Source: an uncultured Prevotellaceae bacterium | GTDB taxonomy: Bacteria > Bacteroidota > Bacteroidia > Bacteroidales > Muribaculaceae | DNA length: 40,561 bases | Assembly: GCA_946410125.1 (NCBI GenBank) | Contig: CAMJZF010000009.1 | Location: 1-40,561 of the forward strand | Direction of reading: 5' to 3' | Shown here: positions 1 to 8,677 of the stretch, in pieces | How the letters are laid out: every line of letters starts with the position of its first letter | Numbering within the stretch: the first letter of the stretch is position 1 | Made by a program: the position numbers and the translations under genes | Notes under the pieces: generated by a model | What the model was told of the DNA's origin: nothing | What the model saw: the letters and a program-made list of their open reading frames with translations, nothing else | Database searches by the model: none

Positions 1-1331
1 TTTTTCATGTCGTTGATTTCCTCAAATTTCAGCGTCTTGGTTTTCCCCTTTGGGAGCCGCACAATGAAACGCAAGTCTTCGGAGTTATAGTTAAACGAAA
101 AGTTGTTGAAGTCTTTTTCACGCTTGCTCAATGCTTCGCTCAGGCTCACGGTGCGCAACTCATGGCAGAAGTCAAAGTTGTTCATGTCCATGTGCTCAAA
201 GCCATCGGGTAGGGTGATGCTCTTCATCGCATTGCTATAGAAGGCAGCCTTTTCAAGTATTTTAAGCTTCTTGCCAAGATCTACGGTGGCAAGATTATTA
301 CAGCCGTTGAAAGCGTCTTCTCCAATAACCTCTACTGCCGTCATCTTGATGCCGGTGAGTGCTGTGCAGTAATAGAATGCTCCCGAAAGAATTTCCTTTA
401 CGGTGGGAGGAACGGTGTAATTGCCTATTTTCAGGCTTGGGGGGCAGGCAATTAGTTTGGTCATGTCTTTGGAGAACAGAATGCCGTCCTTGACAGTGAA
501 ACTCTTGTTGCCGCTTGCAACTTTATATCCTTTGAGTGCCTTGCATGAATAGAAAGGGTTGCCGCTAATGTTTATGAGCGTTGACGGCAGGGTAACTTCT
601 TCAAGAGCTTCGCAATAGTTGAATGCTTTGTCGCTTAATGAGGTCATGCCTTCGGGCAGGTCAATCGTTGTGAGCGACTTGCAGCTACCGAATGCCTCAC
701 TGGCAATTGACTTTAGATGCTTGGGCATGACTATCCGTTTTAGGTTGTCGCAGTTAGCAAATGCGTAGGCTTCAATGCGTGCTACGTTGTCGGGAAGGGT
801 GATGCTCTCAAGTTTTTTACAATAACTAAAGGCACTGTTGCCAATTGTCGTTATACTGGCTGGCAAGTTCACCGTTCTTAGGTTCTCACACTCTTTGACT
901 ACCCTTTCGGGCACTTCTTTCAGGCCGTTGGGCAAGGTAATGGAACTAATGCTGTTACAGCTTTCAAATGCAGCATATCCTATCTCCTTCACACTGGCGG
1001 GAATATTGATTTCCTTGAGTTTCTTACAGCCGCAAAGTGCCCAGATGTCAATCTTTGTCAAGGTGTTGGGAAGCACAATCTCGGTCACATCTTCACAACC
1101 CGAGAAGGCCCAGCTGTCGAGTGTGGTCACGCTATAGTTGGTGCCCTTGTGGGTTACTTGAGCGGGTATCACGAGCTTGCCTTTTGGCAAGTGATCGTCG
1201 TCGATTTTAGAGACTTTCACGCTGACTGCATCGAGCGTGGTGTACTTGAGCCCTTTGTGCTGAAACTCTACTTGTGCCGTGGCTGCAAGGGCGATAGTTG
1301 CAATTGTCATGGCTATCAATATTTTTTTCAT
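1..1331 (-). CDS. BspA-like leucine-rich-repeat surface protein (3' end outside window)
   Basis: The reading frame starts at the ATG at 1329-1331 (minus strand) and runs off the window edge, so the C-terminus is missing. It opens with a signal peptide (MKKILIAMTIATIALAATAQ). About 400 residues of roughly 23-residue repeats follow, of the pattern I..AF..C..L..I.LP..L..I, which is the BspA/Treponema pallidum LRR type (LRR_5). Such proteins are secreted or surface-exposed in Bacteroidales and often bind host or bacterial partners. Whether it ends in a T9SS sorting tail cannot be seen here. A strong terminator (1401-1439) separates it from porN upstream, and a TATATTTG box at 1361-1368 suggests its own promoter. 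The family call is confident; the ligand is unknown. Confidence 0.85.
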   Translation of the reverse strand, partial: MKKILIAMTIATIALAATAQVEFQHKGLKYTTLDAVSVKVSKIDDDHLPKGKLVIPAQVTHKGTNYSVTTLDSWAFSGCEDVTEIVLPNTLTKIDIWALCGCKKLKEINIPASVKEIGYAAFESCNSISSITLPNGLKEVPERVVKECENLRTVNLPASITTIGNSAFSYCKKLESITLPDNVARIEAYAFANCDNLKRIVMPKHLKSIASEAFGSCKSLTTIDLPEGMTSLSDKAFNYCEALEEVTLPSTLINISGNPFYSCKALKGYKVASGNKSFTVKDGILFSKDMTKLIACPPSLKIGNYTVPPTVKEILSGAFYYCTALTGIKMTAVEVIGEDAFNGCNNLATVDLGKKLKILEKAAFYSNAMKSITLPDGFEHMDMNNFDFCHELRTVSLSEALSKREKDFNNFSFNYNSEDLRFIVRLPKGKTKTLKFEEINDMK

Positions 1332-1360
1332 AAAACAGATGATATTATTGGTTAAACATA

Positions 1361-1368
1361 CAAATATA
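1361..1368 (-). promoter_or_regulatory. Putative -7 box of the LRR gene
   Basis: On the minus strand the bases read TATATTTG, matching the Bacteroidetes -7 consensus TAnnTTTG, 29 bases before the LRR start codon. I see no clear TTTG -33 element 19-21 bases upstream, so this is a partial match only. Confidence 0.45.
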
Positions 1369-1400
1369 GTGGTTTTTTATAATTAAATTGGTTTTTTGTC

Positions 1401-1439
1401 AAAAAAAATCACGCGAGCCAGTGATTGGTCGCGTGATTT
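1401..1439 (-). terminator. Rho-independent terminator of the por operon
   Basis: Read on the minus strand, an 11-bp perfect stem (AAATCACGCGA / TCGCGTGATTT) with a 12-base loop is followed directly by a run of T. It lies 26 bases after the porN stop codon and ends the por transcription unit before the LRR gene. Confidence 0.9.
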
Positions 1440-1464
1440 ATAATTCTTATGATGAAGTTAATGT

Positions 1465-2589
1465 TTAACGCTTGCGGTTGCGCACCGAGCGGGTAGCGCC
1501 TTGGTTGCTCTTCACTTCTTTGGGCTTTGATGACTTTTTCTTTGCCTGTTTCTTGTTGTCATTGCTCTTGTTGCCACGCTTGGTTGAGCTCTTGCGAACA
1601 CTCTTGTTGTCATCTTTTTTATCGGTGGCGGTTTCTTCTTCAAGGGTTTCGCCGTTTTGCTCAGCCTCCAGTTTGCGCTTTGCATCAAGTTGTGCCTGGA
1701 GCTCTTGTCGTGAAGGTGCCCACAGGTCTTTGTCGAAGCGGTGCAGGCGCTCCTCTATCGAGTCTTGAGCGTGCTTCAAGGCTTGAGGGTCGGGGTAGAG
1801 CTGCATGAGTGATTGGTTGCGCAGGTTTTTCACCTTATAGATGTCGCCTTGATACATGTTGAGCTTGAAGAAGTCGTCAAGGTTGTAGCGCATGAGGTTG
1901 TTGTCATCGTCGGTGAAAACAAACTGCTGGGCGATGTAAGGCCTGATGTCGTTGAGCTTCACCCAGAACATTGGGAACTTTATGGGCTCGCCACCAAACT
2001 CATCCTGGCGGTGAAGCACGGGGCACAGGGCTTCCACGCGGGAGCGCATCTTGTTGGAGCGTGTGTCAAACGACCACTTCTCTATAATATAATAGCTCAA
2101 AATCTCATTGCCGGGTATGTCAGAGTCGTCGATGGCATAGAGGGGGTTCTTCTCGGTGCTGCCTTTGGCTTCGCTATAGAGCACGTGGAAGCGGTCGAGC
2201 ATCTCGGCAACCTTTATCTTATACTCATCGGTAAACATTTCTCTACCGTCGAGATACTCGTATGCCGAGATTTTGTTGTTGGCGAGTAGTCGCATGATAA
2301 TGAAGAACATGCTCTGACCATCCTCGTTTGGCTCCTCAGGATAGTAGAGAGCGGGATTTTTGCCCTTGGTAAGGTCAAGCACACGGTAAACGGTCTTGGT
2401 CCACTGCAGGTCGGCTTCACTTGGCTCGTTCTGTTCGAAGAATGCTTGCTGCCTGCCCGTTACTTTTACCGACCCGTCATCTTTCTTGTCATTGCGGCTC
2501 TTGCCGTCTCTCTTGACAACTTGGGCACTTGCACTCGTGCCTGCGATAGCCAGCGTTAATCCCAGTAATATAACTTTTAAGTATTTCAT
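1465..2589 (-). CDS. porN: Type IX secretion system protein PorN/GldN
   Basis: 374 residues with an N-terminal signal peptide (about residues 1-22, ending SASAQ). The body has the GldN/PorN pattern: a conserved alpha/beta core around residues 55-275 with W.K.VYRVLDL, YIIEKW and a PMFWVKLNDIR-like stretch. The tail after about residue 290 is low-complexity and Lys/Glu/Ser-rich. In Porphyromonas gingivalis PorN is periplasmic and forms a ring with the lipoprotein PorK under the outer membrane, contacting the PorM periplasmic arm. It is the last gene of the porTPKLMN run, 32 bases after porM, and is followed by a strong terminator. The highly charged tail of about 85 residues is the variable part; its role is unknown. 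The start ATG is directly followed by the signal peptide. Confidence 0.93.
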   Translation of the reverse strand: MKYLKVILLGLTLAIAGTSASAQVVKRDGKSRNDKKDDGSVKVTGRQQAFFEQNEPSEADLQWTKTVYRVLDLTKGKNPALYYPEEPNEDGQSMFFIIMRLLANNKISAYEYLDGREMFTDEYKIKVAEMLDRFHVLYSEAKGSTEKNPLYAIDDSDIPGNEILSYYIIEKWSFDTRSNKMRSRVEALCPVLHRQDEFGGEPIKFPMFWVKLNDIRPYIAQQFVFTDDDNNLMRYNLDDFFKLNMYQGDIYKVKNLRNQSLMQLYPDPQALKHAQDSIEERLHRFDKDLWAPSRQELQAQLDAKRKLEAEQNGETLEEETATDKKDDNKSVRKSSTKRGNKSNDNKKQAKKKSSKPKEVKSNQGATRSVRNRKR

Positions 2590-2621
2590 TATAATGAGTT
2601 TATGATGTGACTAAAATATTA

Positions 2622-4193
2622 TCAATTAATGATGAGCTCCATGGGCGAGAGGTCGCGGGTGATGCCGTCGGGACCCTTGGCCTTAATGCGAGAAATGTAG
2701 AATCGCTTGCCTCGCTGCAAGCGGCGGAAGCTGTTCCTCTGGCGCTCCGAGAAGCTGCTGCCTGCCGACACCTCGGGAATGGCATTGCCCATCGAGTCAA
2801 AAACGATGGTCTCGAAACTTACAACCTGGAACTCGATGTCGAGCAAGCCATCGTCGATGGCAGCATGCAGTCCACCAATATCCATGAGGGTGGCCTTAGG
2901 CATTCGGCCTCCCTTGAAGCGGTTGTCCCCGCCAAGGGCTATGTAGGGTGTCGGGTCGGGTAGCTTGCGTGCCTTGAATGTCGATGTGCCAACGTTGGTC
3001 CTTACGCCGTCTACCTCAACGCTAACCGAGATTACACACTCGGCTCCTACCTGGGCAGGGCGGGCTATCCATCCATCGCCGCTCTTGACGAGCGTACCGT
3101 TGGTCATCGATGCCGAAACGGTGCCGTTGCCAATGCCTGGTACTGAGATTGACACTGGGTTGTCGATACCGGTATAGAACACGTTCATCATCGTGGCGCT
3201 CACGGTGGCGATGGGGTCGATAACGGTGTAGCTCGACTTGAAGTCGCGCTTATAAATCTGTCCGTCGCGTCCCACTACCTCGATATGTCCCGAGTAGTCA
3301 AAGTTGCCTGAACGGCTGGTCCCTACCTCATAGATACCCTTGTTGTTGTTAAGTCTTGCTCCGTTGACATAGACAACTGGGCGCTGTGTAGAGTCGATGG
3401 CGGCAAGCACAATCTGTGATTGATATTTCGAGCCACGCATCACCACTCTTGACTGAGGTATTACAAATGCGTTAATCCAGTTCACCTTGAGCTCGCTAAG
3501 GTCGGTGTTGGTAAGTGCCAGCAAGTGGTTGAGAACCTCTCCCTCGGCATATCTCACATCGTTCTGCAGCTTTGACAGCAGTGAGATTGCTGCCACGGTG
3601 GGCATGTTTTCAAAGAGTGATTCTTCCCAAGTCTTGTTGCTCATTTCATCTCCCTTCACCTTGAACGGCTCGGTCGACAGAGCTTGCTCGATGTTGCGAC
3701 GCTTGTCGGGGTCATCGATGAAGTTCATTATATAGTCCTTGAACTGGTTGATTCTCATCCTCAGATTGGTGCCTCGGCGATTCTCGGGCGAGAGCATTAC
3801 CACATTGGCAGCGTCAAGGTTGTCGCGGTTCACTATGTGGTCAATATCGCCTGTGGGACCGTCGGCGGCTTTTACAATCATGGTTTTCAGGCTATCGATA
3901 TAGTAGAAAAGGGTGTCGGTAGCATTTCTCACATGGTTTCCCGAGTTGAGCAATGGCAGCCCGTTTTTAGGGTCTTTGTCATAGAAAGCCTGAAGCTGAG
4001 CCATTATCTGCATGTTGCGTGCGGTAATGGTTCGATTAGAGCGCTTGAGTCCTTCCTCGACCTGACTGAAACCGTTTAGCACGTCGTTCGAGACATTAAG
4101 CGCAAGCATGGCCGTCAAGACGATATACATGAGGTTTATCATCTTCTGACGTGGCGACATCTTCGCCAGTGACTGATTTCTTCCAGTAGCCAT
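2622..4193 (-). CDS. porM: Type IX secretion motor protein PorM/GldM
   Basis: 523 residues, the usual GldM/PorM length. One transmembrane helix lies near the N-terminus (about residues 17-36, INLMYIVLTAMLALNVSND), followed by a long periplasmic part made of a helical bundle and then beta-rich domains. The family is known to dimerise, cross the inner membrane once and reach the PorK/PorN ring. Together with PorL it forms the proton-driven motor of the T9SS. It sits 23 bases downstream of porL and 32 bases upstream of porN, so all three are very probably on one transcript. No missing or broken segment was seen. Confidence 0.95.
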   Translation of the reverse strand: MATGRNQSLAKMSPRQKMINLMYIVLTAMLALNVSNDVLNGFSQVEEGLKRSNRTITARNMQIMAQLQAFYDKDPKNGLPLLNSGNHVRNATDTLFYYIDSLKTMIVKAADGPTGDIDHIVNRDNLDAANVVMLSPENRRGTNLRMRINQFKDYIMNFIDDPDKRRNIEQALSTEPFKVKGDEMSNKTWEESLFENMPTVAAISLLSKLQNDVRYAEGEVLNHLLALTNTDLSELKVNWINAFVIPQSRVVMRGSKYQSQIVLAAIDSTQRPVVYVNGARLNNNKGIYEVGTSRSGNFDYSGHIEVVGRDGQIYKRDFKSSYTVIDPIATVSATMMNVFYTGIDNPVSISVPGIGNGTVSASMTNGTLVKSGDGWIARPAQVGAECVISVSVEVDGVRTNVGTSTFKARKLPDPTPYIALGGDNRFKGGRMPKATLMDIGGLHAAIDDGLLDIEFQVVSFETIVFDSMGNAIPEVSAGSSFSERQRNSFRRLQRGKRFYISRIKAKGPDGITRDLSPMELIIN

Positions 4194-4216
4194 TATCTAT
4201 ACTGATGTGTGAATTA

Positions 4217-5320
4217 TTACTCGTTGTTGAAATCTTGATAGGTGTCGTCAACTTGCTGGTTGTCGCCTCCCATGCCTGGCATCATGCCGCTTGCCATGGG
4301 GTTATACATGTTGACGGTCATCGCCTTAATCATTTTCTCATAAACACTGTTGAGCTGCTTCATGTAGCGAGCCATCTTCTCGGTCTCATCACAATAGCGG
4401 GCACTCTCGGCTGCCGATTTCTCATACATGTCGCGAATGTCTTTCAATCCACGGTTCACGCGGTCGATGCTTTCGAGTTGCGACGAGATGCTCTTGAGCT
4501 GAATCTCATAGATGGTGTTCAAGCCGCCCACGTTGCGGTTGAGCGACTCCATTTGCTCGATGTAGCCGTTGGTGTTTTCGGTGATGTTTTCGCTGTTGCT
4601 TGTAATGGCTTGGTAACTCGACAGCAGTGTTTGCTGAACGTTGTTAAGGGCAGTTGTAGTTTCGCCCAGGCGTTGCATTTGCTCACTGATGGTAGCCATC
4701 TGGCTCAAGTACTGCTGGGTGGCATCGGTGAGCTCTGCCATGCGTGAAAGCTGCTCGCTGGCACTGTTCATCTTGGCGATGCTGTCGCTCAGCGATTGGG
4801 TCTCTTCCTCGCTAAGCTGCAGGCCTTGGGGCAATCCCATCACCGATTTCACCTCTTGTGAACTCATCGACGCTATTGCTGCCGCCACCTCGGGGCTTGC
4901 CACTACGGTCGAGCCATCGGCAGGCACTTCGGCACTGATGGCAGGTGGCGTGCCACCGGCATTGATGGCAATCTCACCACCTTCGGCACCGTTAAGCTCG
5001 CCGTTGATAGTGACATTACCGCCAATTCCGCCTAAAGAAGGACGGTCGTCGGGGTCTCCTGTGTCGAGAATAGGGAACACGTCTTCCCAGTGGTACTCTT
5101 TCTCGGGGCGTTCAAAGGCAGTGATGATAAACATCAAAACCTCGGTACCCATACCAATGGTTAGCAGCAGGTTACCTGATGGAAGGTGAAGAATCTTGAA
5201 AAGCGCACCCCAGATAACGATAGCGGCACCTATACTGTAGGCAAAGTTGAAGAAGCGTTGAGTAATCATTTGTCTTCTTCTTTTGCGCTGAACTTTAGTT
5301 GTGTTTTTACCAGTAGCCAT
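4217..5320 (-). CDS. porL: Type IX secretion motor protein PorL/GldL
   Basis: 367 residues. Two transmembrane helices lie at about residues 23-44 and 50-69. The second carries a buried glutamate (E60, in GTEVLMF) that corresponds by position to the Glu essential for proton coupling in GldL. After the conserved FERPEKEYHWEDVFP segment comes a linker rich in Gly/Ala. A long cytoplasmic coiled-coil region (about residues 175-330) and a Met/Gly-rich tail follow. PorL forms the inner-membrane ring around PorM. It lies 68 bases after porK and 23 bases before porM. The cytoplasmic part appears somewhat longer than in P. gingivalis PorL (from memory). Confidence 0.94.
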   Translation of the reverse strand: MATGKNTTKVQRKRRRQMITQRFFNFAYSIGAAIVIWGALFKILHLPSGNLLLTIGMGTEVLMFIITAFERPEKEYHWEDVFPILDTGDPDDRPSLGGIGGNVTINGELNGAEGGEIAINAGGTPPAISAEVPADGSTVVASPEVAAAIASMSSQEVKSVMGLPQGLQLSEEETQSLSDSIAKMNSASEQLSRMAELTDATQQYLSQMATISEQMQRLGETTTALNNVQQTLLSSYQAITSNSENITENTNGYIEQMESLNRNVGGLNTIYEIQLKSISSQLESIDRVNRGLKDIRDMYEKSAAESARYCDETEKMARYMKQLNSVYEKMIKAMTVNMYNPMASGMMPGMGGDNQQVDDTYQDFNNE

Positions 5321-5388
5321 TTTCTTGCTATGTTAAAATTATAATGTGTGTGTTATTGTCTTTTCTTCTCTTGAGAGGGGAAATGTGG

Positions 5389-6834
5389 TTAATCGCAGCA
5401 GTTGTTTTTGCGTTTCGACTTGGTGAAGCCCACCTTGGAGCGCACGCAGCGGAAGCCTATGTAAGAGCGTTGCTCATTTTGATATTCCCACATGCGAATG
5501 TCGCTGCGAATGTTGTGAGCCACATCTTTCCAAGAACCGCCTCTCACGATTTTTCTTGACATCTTGTAAGGATCTTCCTTTGCCACATAGTAACGATACT
5601 CAGGGTTGAGGTCGTTGGTCATGCGGTCGATGCTCTCGGTATAGCTTGTCGAGGTCCATTCACTCACGTTTCCTGCCATGTCAAAGAGACCGTTGTCGTT
5701 AGGTTCGTATGTCCCCACCGGCGACGTGATGATGCTTCCGTCTCGCACATAGTTGCCCTCGTTGGGCTTGAAGTTGGCATAGAAGCACCCCTCGTCTTCG
5801 GTCAGAGGCAGGTTCCCGTCCCACGGATAGATGTTCTCGTTCTTTCCGGCACGAGCGGCATACTCCCACTCGGCTTCGGTTGGCAGGCGGAAAGGCTCGA
5901 TATAGACACCTTCCTTGCCAAGCGACTTCTTCAGGAATTCAGTACGCCAGTGGCAGAAGGCATTGGCTTGCTCCCAGCTTACACCAACCACAGGGTGGTT
6001 GTTGAAGTTGCCGTTGGCAAAGTACATGCGCACGTATGGCTCATTGTAACTGTTCTCAAAGTCATTTATCCAGCAAGTGGTATCGGGGAAAATGTTTACT
6101 ATATAAGTGTTTACAAAGTCAAAATCGCTCTGCAACGGGCGAGTTATAGTTTGGCGAATGATGCGGCCATCGTCATCGACAAAGGCGGTGTCCTTGCTAA
6201 TCGTCGGGTTGGTGGTGGGCACGGCGTGGTCGGTGTTATAGTCGCGAGTGGTTGGGTCAAAGCGGTTGCGACGCTTGGCTGCCTCGGTGAGGTTATAAAT
6301 CTCATAGCGGTAGTTCATCTGCCTTGGGTCAAGCTCCTTCTTTCCGGTGATGGGGTTGATGCGATAAACGCTCTCGATGGCGCGTTCCTCATCCTCGCTG
6401 GGGTTCTTCCATGGAATGTTGCGGCTCCAGTTGAGGTGGGGAGTGATGGGGTTGCCCTCTTTGTCCTCCTCGATTTTAAACTCCTCGTTGCCACCATAGG
6501 CGGGGTCGGCGAGGCGCTCACGGATGATAGAGTCGCGGACCCAATACACAAACTGCTTGTACTTGCTGTTGGTAACCTCATTCTCGTCCATCCAGAAGGC
6601 GTCAACGCTCACGCCACGGGCTGTTGAGTCGATACCCCACAGCGAGTCGCGCTGAGCAGGACCTTCTTTCATCGAGCCACAGTCAACGAGTACCATGCCA
6701 TAAGGCGTGGGCTCGGAGTAGTAAGTTGCTCCAACACCGGTGACTTCGCCGCCACCGCTGTTGATAGACCTGCGCACTCCACTGCATGACGCTAATGTTA
6801 CTATCGCTAAAAGAAAAATCAATAACTTTTTCAT
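5389..6834 (-). CDS. porK: Type IX secretion lipoprotein PorK/GldK (FGE-sulfatase fold)
   Basis: 481 residues with a lipoprotein signal peptide whose lipobox is LASC (C17). The rest has the formylglycine-generating-enzyme/sulfatase-modifying fold. Its hallmarks are visible: NEVTN near residue 85, RLPTEAEWEYAAR, DMAGNVSEW, and VRGGSW...GFRCV near the C-terminus. In T9SS this fold is structural rather than catalytic. PorK is anchored to the outer membrane and builds the large ring with PorN. An insertion between about residues 120 and 265 (charged, with ITGKKELDPRQM) is typical of GldK relative to plain sulfatase-modifying enzymes. It lies 55 bases after porP and 68 bases before porL. Confidence 0.94.
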   Translation of the reverse strand: MKKLLIFLLAIVTLASCSGVRRSINSGGGEVTGVGATYYSEPTPYGMVLVDCGSMKEGPAQRDSLWGIDSTARGVSVDAFWMDENEVTNSKYKQFVYWVRDSIIRERLADPAYGGNEEFKIEEDKEGNPITPHLNWSRNIPWKNPSEDEERAIESVYRINPITGKKELDPRQMNYRYEIYNLTEAAKRRNRFDPTTRDYNTDHAVPTTNPTISKDTAFVDDDGRIIRQTITRPLQSDFDFVNTYIVNIFPDTTCWINDFENSYNEPYVRMYFANGNFNNHPVVGVSWEQANAFCHWRTEFLKKSLGKEGVYIEPFRLPTEAEWEYAARAGKNENIYPWDGNLPLTEDEGCFYANFKPNEGNYVRDGSIITSPVGTYEPNDNGLFDMAGNVSEWTSTSYTESIDRMTNDLNPEYRYYVAKEDPYKMSRKIVRGGSWKDVAHNIRSDIRMWEYQNEQRSYIGFRCVRSKVGFTKSKRKNNCCD

Positions 6835-6889
6835 TATTCTATAGAATTGTTATCTTTTTGTGTTTGTTATCATTGCAAATAATGGGCAC

Positions 6890-7879
6890 TTACATTATTC
6901 TAATGCTCTTGTGCTTGTTTTTGTTCACCTCTCCCATGTTGAGCTTTACGTTATAGTTCAGTATCAGCTCGTGGCTGCCGTGAGTGGCTTTGTTTATCGA
7001 CGAGATGGGGTAATCAAAGGCATAACCCACAAAGAAATTCTTAATCTCAGCGCCAATCATCACGCTCACGGCATCTTTATATCGATAGGAAACACCTCCC
7101 GAGAGAAACTTGTTGTATCTCACGCGGGCGGTGGCTTCGGCTTGCCAAAACTTCAGGTCGGTCTTTACCATTACCGAGGGCTGTATTTCAAATAACGTGT
7201 TTTTTATCGGAATATTGCTACCTCCCATGAAATAAAAAAACCTGCCGGTGTCAAATTGGTACAAATCTTCTTCATTTTCTCCAGCCTTTAAGGTGATGGT
7301 GGGGGCTGTGACATGGGTCGCCGAGATTGCTGCCCAGAACCACTTGTGGGTAAACGACACGCCGGCGGCGACGTCAAGAGCACGACCGTCAACAACTCCC
7401 TTGGGTATTGCGTCGTCAACACTGGTGTGAGCGTCATCGTTCTCAGGAACTCTAATGCTGTCGCCTTTGAATGTCTGATTTAGAAGACCCACCTGAACAC
7501 CAACGCTTAGGGTTCCTCCAAGCATTTTCTTCTTCCATGCCAGTTGGGCTGCTATGGTCTGCGTGCTGAATAATCCCACGTTCTCCTGTTGTAGCATCAG
7601 GCCTGTACCCCAACGGCGGTTGAGAAACTTGAATGGCATGTCGGCCATGGCAAAGAAGTTCATTGGCGCGTGCTTGATGCCTAACCACTGCAGCTTGCTG
7701 CCGGCGGTGATGTGGATGAAGTCAACGTTTCCTATCGACGAGGGGTTATAGTAAGATGGCAACGCCCAGTACTGCGTTAACTGTGCGTCAATTTGAGCCA
7801 CTGCTTTAAAATGCAGGCTGGCAAGCAGCAATGCCATCGTTGCTATGATTGTCGATATGTGGGTTTTATGCTTTAGCAT
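6890..7879 (-). CDS. porP: Type IX secretion outer-membrane protein PorP/SprF
   Basis: 329 residues with a signal peptide (about residues 1-29, ending KAVAQ). The family signature QYWALPSYYNPSSIGN comes directly after it, followed by an outer-membrane beta-barrel pattern (alternating aromatic strands, VSYRYKDAVSVMIGAEIKNFFVGYAFDYPISS). PorP/SprF proteins are T9SS-associated outer-membrane proteins; some family members anchor cargo carrying type B sorting domains. The position directly ahead of porK matches the P. gingivalis porPKLMN order and argues that this is the core PorP. It starts 12 bases after porT. Confidence 0.93.
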   Translation of the reverse strand: MLKHKTHISTIIATMALLLASLHFKAVAQIDAQLTQYWALPSYYNPSSIGNVDFIHITAGSKLQWLGIKHAPMNFFAMADMPFKFLNRRWGTGLMLQQENVGLFSTQTIAAQLAWKKKMLGGTLSVGVQVGLLNQTFKGDSIRVPENDDAHTSVDDAIPKGVVDGRALDVAAGVSFTHKWFWAAISATHVTAPTITLKAGENEEDLYQFDTGRFFYFMGGSNIPIKNTLFEIQPSVMVKTDLKFWQAEATARVRYNKFLSGGVSYRYKDAVSVMIGAEIKNFFVGYAFDYPISSINKATHGSHELILNYNVKLNMGEVNKNKHKSIRIM

Positions 7880-7891
7880 AGTTTGTTTTTA

Positions 7892-8635
7892 TTACTCAAA
7901 ATAGAATGTGACTACTACCATATTGTTCTTTATCTTGCTCACACTCTTGGTAAAGACTTCCATGGCTGGATTGTCTTGCAGGTCGGGACGGTTTTTCTCA
8001 AGCAGGTTGCTCAAGCCAAAACAAAATTTCACCTCAGGACAAAGCTTGAAGAACGGAAGGTAGAAGTCACAGCCCATGCCCACTGTAAGCATCACGTCAA
8101 AGTCCTTGCAGCGCAGTTGCTCAGGGCGTTCTTTGCTCAAGTCATAGAGTGCAGTGACACCACCAGTTAAGTAGGGACGCACGTTGTGATAACGGCGAGT
8201 AGAAATCTTCAAGTCGATAGGCACAACGATATAAGTGGCCTTCACATTCTGGCTTTGTTTTCTGATATTTGGCTCTAATGCGTCTTCGGGAGCACTGGCG
8301 TTGAAAAATTTCACCACTTTGTTGCCAAAGTACATGCCGGGCGACAGGCGCAGGTTGAAGTGGTTAGAGAGCCTCAAGTCGGCAAGCACGTTGACGCAGA
8401 AACCTGGTGAGTGGTTCGGTACGTCGGCAAACCAGGCCTGCCCGTCTTCGCTAATATAGCCGTTGTTGGTAATCTTAAGGTCTTGAAAGTTAGCGCCTAC
8501 CGAGAAGCCATAATGAATGCGTCGCTGGTCGGCATACTGGCGGTTCAGGATTTTGTCGTTGTCCTGTGCCATCGCCGCAAGAGCGATGATTAAGAGAGCA
8601 AAAGTTGCAATATTTCGATAGTTGAGAATCTTCAT
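7892..8635 (-). CDS. porT: Outer-membrane beta-barrel protein PorT
   Basis: 247 residues from the ATG at 8633-8635. An in-frame TTG 18 bases upstream would extend it, but the signal peptide (MKILNYRNIATFALLIIALAAMAQ) fits the ATG. The mature part has the PorT pattern: HYGFSVGANF at the start, a DGQAWFADVP loop, PGF.V...DLRL, a LRLSPGMYFG strand and a closing MVVVTFYFE strand. PorT is an outer-membrane beta-barrel required for gingipain secretion in P. gingivalis. There it is encoded away from porPKLMN, whereas here it sits 12 bases upstream of porP. A generic PorT-family barrel cannot be excluded, but the loop and strand motifs and the location favour the true T9SS PorT. Confidence 0.82.
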   Translation of the reverse strand: MKILNYRNIATFALLIIALAAMAQDNDKILNRQYADQRRIHYGFSVGANFQDLKITNNGYISEDGQAWFADVPNHSPGFCVNVLADLRLSNHFNLRLSPGMYFGNKVVKFFNASAPEDALEPNIRKQSQNVKATYIVVPIDLKISTRRYHNVRPYLTGGVTALYDLSKERPEQLRCKDFDVMLTVGMGCDFYLPFFKLCPEVKFCFGLSNLLEKNRPDLQDNPAMEVFTKSVSKIKNNMVVVTFYFE

Positions 8636-8677
8636 CTTAACTAATAAACGCAATTTTTGTGCTGTTATTGCATTTTT

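Noticed and set aside
1813-2289. Long plus-strand open frame inside porN
   Set aside because: It is the antisense shadow of porN; its translation has no domain and the minus frame is a clear T9SS gene. The same holds for the other long frames opposite porM, porK, ligA, the adhesin and the BspA-like genes.
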